NCBI GenBank assembly: GCA_009692985.1
Contig: SHYF01000082.1
Span: forward strand, 1-7,245
Source of the DNA: Dehalococcoidia bacterium
GTDB taxonomy: Bacteria > Chloroflexota > Dehalococcoidia > Lucifugimonadales > SHYF01
Length of the DNA: 7,245 nt
Reading direction: 5' to 3'
Shown one piece after another: positions 4,820-7,245 of the stretch (position 1 is the stretch's first letter; every line of letters begins with the position of its first letter). The position numbers were made by a program, and so were the translations under genes. The notes under the pieces were generated by a model, which saw only the letters and a list, made by a program, of their open reading frames with translations, was not told the origin of the DNA and did no database searches.

Positions 4820-5194
4820 ATGCATACAGTAGGAATAGACCTTATAGAGATTAGCCGCGTAGCTCAGACCGTGGAACGGTGGGGCGACCGTTTCCTGCGC
4901 CGCATCTACACCGAGGCCGAGCTTGCTTACTGCCGGGGTCGCACGCCACAGCTGGCAGCACGGTTCGCAGCCAAAGAGGCGGTGATGAAGGCTCTGGGCA
5001 CCGGGCGCTACGGCCTGAGTTGGCGCGACATCGAGGTGGTTCGCCGGCGCGGCGGCCGTCCCACCATACAGCTCCAGGGCCGCGCTGCCAAAATAGCGGA
5101 GCGCCTGGAGGTCAGCCACGTGGCCCTCAGCATAACCCACTCCCGCGACTACGCCGCAGCCTCAGTGGTAGTGGAAATCAAGGATAAACCATGA
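4820..5194 (+). CDS. acpS: Holo-[acyl-carrier-protein] synthase AcpS
   Basis: AcpS transfers 4'-phosphopantetheine from coenzyme A to a serine of acyl carrier protein, switching on fatty acid synthesis in the cytoplasm. The 124-residue protein has the usual length and both signature blocks: VGIDLIEISRV (4-14) with Asp7, and RFAAKEAVMKALGTG (48-62) with the Lys52-Glu53 pair; the Asp and Glu bind the metal. The end, ALSITHSRDYAAASVVV, is the usual strand before the C-terminus. The ATG at 4820 places the conserved GIDL motif at residue 5, as in relatives, and falls just after the promoter. The ribosome binding site is weak (ACAGG). Downstream is nnr, a frequent neighbour of acpS in bacteria, here separated by 150 bases that carry a hairpin repeat. 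Confidence 0.96.
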   Translation: MHTVGIDLIEISRVAQTVERWGDRFLRRIYTEAELAYCRGRTPQLAARFAAKEAVMKALGTGRYGLSWRDIEVVRRRGGRPTIQLQGRAAKIAERLEVSHVALSITHSRDYAAASVVVEIKDKP

Positions 5195-5216
5195 ACCTGT
5201 CTCAAAGCTGCGACAG

Positions 5217-5325
5217 GGGAGTCCAGAGGGGGCGCAGCCTCCTCTGGCGGGGGTTTGGGGGTATCCCCCAGATTCCCAATTTCCTCCCCCTCTCCCTGGC
5301 AGGGAGAGGGGGATCAAGGGGGTAA
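5217..5325 (+). repeat. GC-rich hairpin repeat, copy 2
   Basis: Same design and orientation as the block at about 128-256. GAGTCCAGAG opens it and CCAGAGG (5223-5229) pairs with CCTCTGG (5241-5247). The core GCGGGGGTTTGGGGGTATC follows, in which TGGGGG (5256-5261) pairs with CCCCCA (5265-5270). A perfect 13-bp hairpin, 5285-5297 with 5301-5313, is followed by a GGGGG-rich tail. Here the opening hairpin is whole, whereas in copy 1 its second arm is replaced by another short repeat. It lies between acpS and nnr, so the hairpins would be transcribed if the two genes share an mRNA. It encodes no credible protein. Confidence 0.75.
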
Positions 5326-5344
5326 GGGTTTTGAGAGGTACTAC

Positions 5345-6904
5345 ATGAAGATCGTCACCGTAGAGCAGATGCAGGCGATGGAGATGGCGGCGGACAAAGC
5401 TGGCGTCACAGCGAAAGCCCTCATGGAAAAGGCGGGCCTCGCCGTAGCCTACCACGCCATCCAGCGCCTGGGCAGCCCGCGCGGAGCCAGGGTCCTGGTG
5501 CTGGTGGGCCCAGGCAACAACGGCAGCGACGGCCTCGTGGCAGCCCGCTACCTGCACCAGTGGGGCGCTCGCGTCCAAATCTACCTGTGCGCCCTCAGGA
5601 AAAGCCCTGACCCGAACCTGGACATGGCCGATGAGCGCGGCATACCAATAGCCACAGCGGCGGAAGACGCCGGACTGGAAGCTCTGAAGCGGCACATGGC
5701 ATCCACTTCCCTGATTATTGACGCCGTGCTTGGCACAGGCAAAGCCCGCCCAATAGAAGGCCAGATGAGGGACATCCTACTTCAAGTGGCGGAGGCCAGG
5801 CGTCACCAGGCAAAGCCACTGCTCGCCGTGGACCTGCCAACGGGCCTTGACGCCGATACAGGGGCGGTGGACTCGGCTTGCCCCGTCGCCGACATCACAG
5901 TCACCCTGGGATACCCCAAGATAGGCCACTTCACCTTCCCTGGCGCCGCCACAACCGGCCAGCTGGAGATTGCTGACATAGGCATACCGTCGGGCCTGGA
6001 CACAGGCATCACACTGGAGCTGGTCACGCCGGAGATGGTAGGGCCACTGCTTCCCACACGGCCCATAGAGGCCCACAAAGGTAGCTTTGGACGGCTGCTG
6101 GTGGTGGCCGGCTCCCGCAACTACGTCGGCGCATCCTACCTGGCGTGCCTGGGCGCGTACAGGGCCGGCGCGGGCCTGGTTACGCTGGCAACGCCACGAG
6201 GGGTGTACGCCATCGCCGCCGCCAAACTCACCGAGACCACTTATCTGCCCCTGCCGGAGACCTGGAGCGGCAGCATCACAAGCAAAGCAGCGGCGGATGT
6301 CCAGAAGGCCCTGGATGGCTACGCCGCTCTGTCGGTGGGCTGCGGCCTCAGCCAAGACCCTGAGACTCAGCTGTTCGTCCACGAGCTACTCCTGAAAAAC
6401 CCTGCCCTCGTCAACATGCCTACCGTCCTGGACGCCGATGCCCTCAACGCTATTGCCCAGATACCAGACTGGCACGACCATTTGAAAGCGCCTGCGGTGC
6501 TTACCCCTCACCCAGGAGAAATGGCGCGACTCACCGGCCTGTCCACGACCCAGGTTCAGGAGCGCCGCATGGAGGTCGCCCGCCAGTACGCTCAGAAATG
6601 GGGCCAGGTAGTTGTGCTCAAGGGTGCTTTTACTGTAATCGCCTCGCCCCAGGGCGATGCCAGGGTCAGCCCCTTCGCCAACCCTGGGCTGGCCTCCGCC
6701 GGCACGGGGGACGTGCTGGCTGGAGTGATAGGAGGACTGCTGGCCCAGGGACTTTCACCGCTGGACGCCGCCACCTGTGGCGTCTACCTTCACGGAGCCG
6801 CCGGAGAGGAGCTGAGGCGCCAGCTAGGCGACGCCGGGCTGCTGGCCAGCGACCTGCTGCCGGAGATTCCCCGGCGCATCAAGGCGCTGAAGGCCGCTTC
6901 GTAA
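5345..6904 (+). CDS. nnr: Bifunctional NAD(P)H-hydrate epimerase / ADP-dependent NAD(P)H-hydrate dehydratase
   Basis: This fused enzyme repairs NADH and NADPH damaged by hydration: the N-terminal YjeF_N domain interconverts R and S hydrates and the C-terminal ribokinase-like domain dehydrates the S form using ADP. In the 519 residues, the N-terminal half (about 1-215) has VTVEQMQAMEMAADKAG and the GPGNNGSDG loop (55-63); the loop is more often GxGNNGGDG. The C-terminal half has KGSFGRLLVVAGSRNYVGA from about 243, VLDADALN (361-368), LTPHPGEM (386-393), VVLKG (423-427) and AGTGDVLAG with GTGD at 453-456, Asp456 being the catalytic base. Both halves look intact. Start: ATG at 5345 with GAGAGG about 6 bases upstream; the in-frame extension to 5255 only translates the hairpin repeat. 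It is probably read from the acpS promoter, as I see no good promoter in 5195-5344. Confidence 0.96.
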   Translation: MKIVTVEQMQAMEMAADKAGVTAKALMEKAGLAVAYHAIQRLGSPRGARVLVLVGPGNNGSDGLVAARYLHQWGARVQIYLCALRKSPDPNLDMADERGIPIATAAEDAGLEALKRHMASTSLIIDAVLGTGKARPIEGQMRDILLQVAEARRHQAKPLLAVDLPTGLDADTGAVDSACPVADITVTLGYPKIGHFTFPGAATTGQLEIADIGIPSGLDTGITLELVTPEMVGPLLPTRPIEAHKGSFGRLLVVAGSRNYVGASYLACLGAYRAGAGLVTLATPRGVYAIAAAKLTETTYLPLPETWSGSITSKAAADVQKALDGYAALSVGCGLSQDPETQLFVHELLLKNPALVNMPTVLDADALNAIAQIPDWHDHLKAPAVLTPHPGEMARLTGLSTTQVQERRMEVARQYAQKWGQVVVLKGAFTVIASPQGDARVSPFANPGLASAGTGDVLAGVIGGLLAQGLSPLDAATCGVYLHGAAGEELRRQLGDAGLLASDLLPEIPRRIKALKAAS

Positions 6905-7085
6905 GCCGGGTGCCCCCTTGCATAAGTCGGCGGACACAATAGACAACCAAAATCCAGTTGGGCAGCTTGTCAGGAAAAAGCCATGCCTAAACAGCCAAGA
7001 AGGGGTAATATACGGGAAACCGCTCACCTTATTGATGGAGAAAACCAATCAGTACGATATAGAACCATAATTCCAGGAAAATACC
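6905..7085. other. Intergenic region with no identified gene
   Basis: The 181 bases after nnr become clearly richer in A and T toward 7085 (for example AGAAAACCAATCAG and CGATATAGAACCATAATT). No convincing terminator hairpin follows nnr. A possible but weak promoter for the next gene is TTGATG (about 7032-7037) with an AT-rich GATATAG stretch about 18 bases later. No RNA gene or repeat is recognised. Confidence 0.4.
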
Positions 7086-7245
7086 ATGAATACTGAATCT
7101 AATCCTCCCGCTAAATCGCCCCGAGTAGCCATCATCCTGTTGGGTGCCTTGGCGTTGTTCCAAATCATCCGCGCGTCGGCCTTTTTCATGATCCAAGACA
7201 TCTTGTGGCGCTCGCCCTTTGGACTAGGAAGGGTCTCGCCGTCTG
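7086..7245 (+). CDS. Start of a membrane protein gene of unknown function (3' truncated by the window)
   Basis: From ATG at 7086 the frame is open to the window edge, giving 53 residues. An in-frame TAA at 7068-7070 rules out a longer start, and CAGGAAAA lies about 8 bases upstream as a modest ribosome binding site. The N-terminus is polar (MNTESNPPAKSPR), followed by a hydrophobic helix (VAIILLGALALFQIIRASAFF, about residues 14-34) and then MIQDILWRSPFGLGRVSPS. This suggests an inner-membrane protein or an uncleaved signal anchor. Too little is present to name a family. Confidence 0.6.
   Translation, partial: MNTESNPPAKSPRVAIILLGALALFQIIRASAFFMIQDILWRSPFGLGRVSPS

Noticed and set aside
4403..5140. 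Long minus-strand open frame (245 codons) opposite the small membrane protein and acpS
   Set aside because: It is antisense to two better supported genes, has low-complexity, non-family-like sequence and no ribosome binding site that I can see; it is a by-product of the GC-rich code of acpS.
5255..5344. In-frame N-terminal extension of the NAD(P)H-hydrate repair enzyme
   Set aside because: It would translate the hairpin repeat; the domain starts at MKIVTVEQM and GAGAGG precedes the ATG at 5345.

Overview
The window is GC-rich bacterial chromosome, carrying housekeeping genes plus a small accessory patch. The organism is most likely a member of Chloroflexota, perhaps Dehalococcoidia. That is an inference from FolD and QueA sequence style, a Cys/Gly-tailed IscA-like protein and the GC-rich hairpin repeats; no marker gene here proves it.

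Layout. Positions 1-84 hold the last 27 codons of a flavin-dependent disulfide reductase-like gene (+). A hairpin-rich intergenic repeat (about 128-256) and a 13-bp perfect hairpin terminator (291-319) separate it from a convergent HesB/IscA-type Fe-S protein (340-711, -), which has its own promoter. Upstream on the same strand is a toxin-antitoxin pair: a ribbon-helix-helix antitoxin (1241-1495) and a PIN-domain toxin (835-1269), with a strong promoter packed with inverted repeats. Divergent from it is a second toxin-antitoxin pair, HicB (1740-2003) and HicA (1996-2226). Between the two pairs lies a decayed copy of the 3' end of queA (1584-1684). The intact queA (2281-3342) and folD (3367-4254) form a minus-strand operon. 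Divergent from folD are a two-helix small membrane protein (4410-4646), acpS (4820-5194) with a near-consensus promoter, a second copy of the hairpin repeat (about 5217-5325), and nnr (5345-6904), a fused NAD(P)H-hydrate epimerase/dehydratase. A truncated membrane-protein gene begins at 7086.

How the genes relate. folD (one-carbon folate), queA (queuosine tRNA modification), acpS (activation of acyl carrier protein) and nnr (repair of damaged NAD(P)H) are core metabolism. The two toxin-antitoxin modules and the queA fragment mark a site of insertion or recombination between queA and the Fe-S gene. I see no clearly new multi-gene system. The best leads are the queA remnant between the toxin-antitoxin modules, the palindrome-packed vapBC promoter, the Fe-S protein that lacks its first ligand cysteine, and the nested repeat family.
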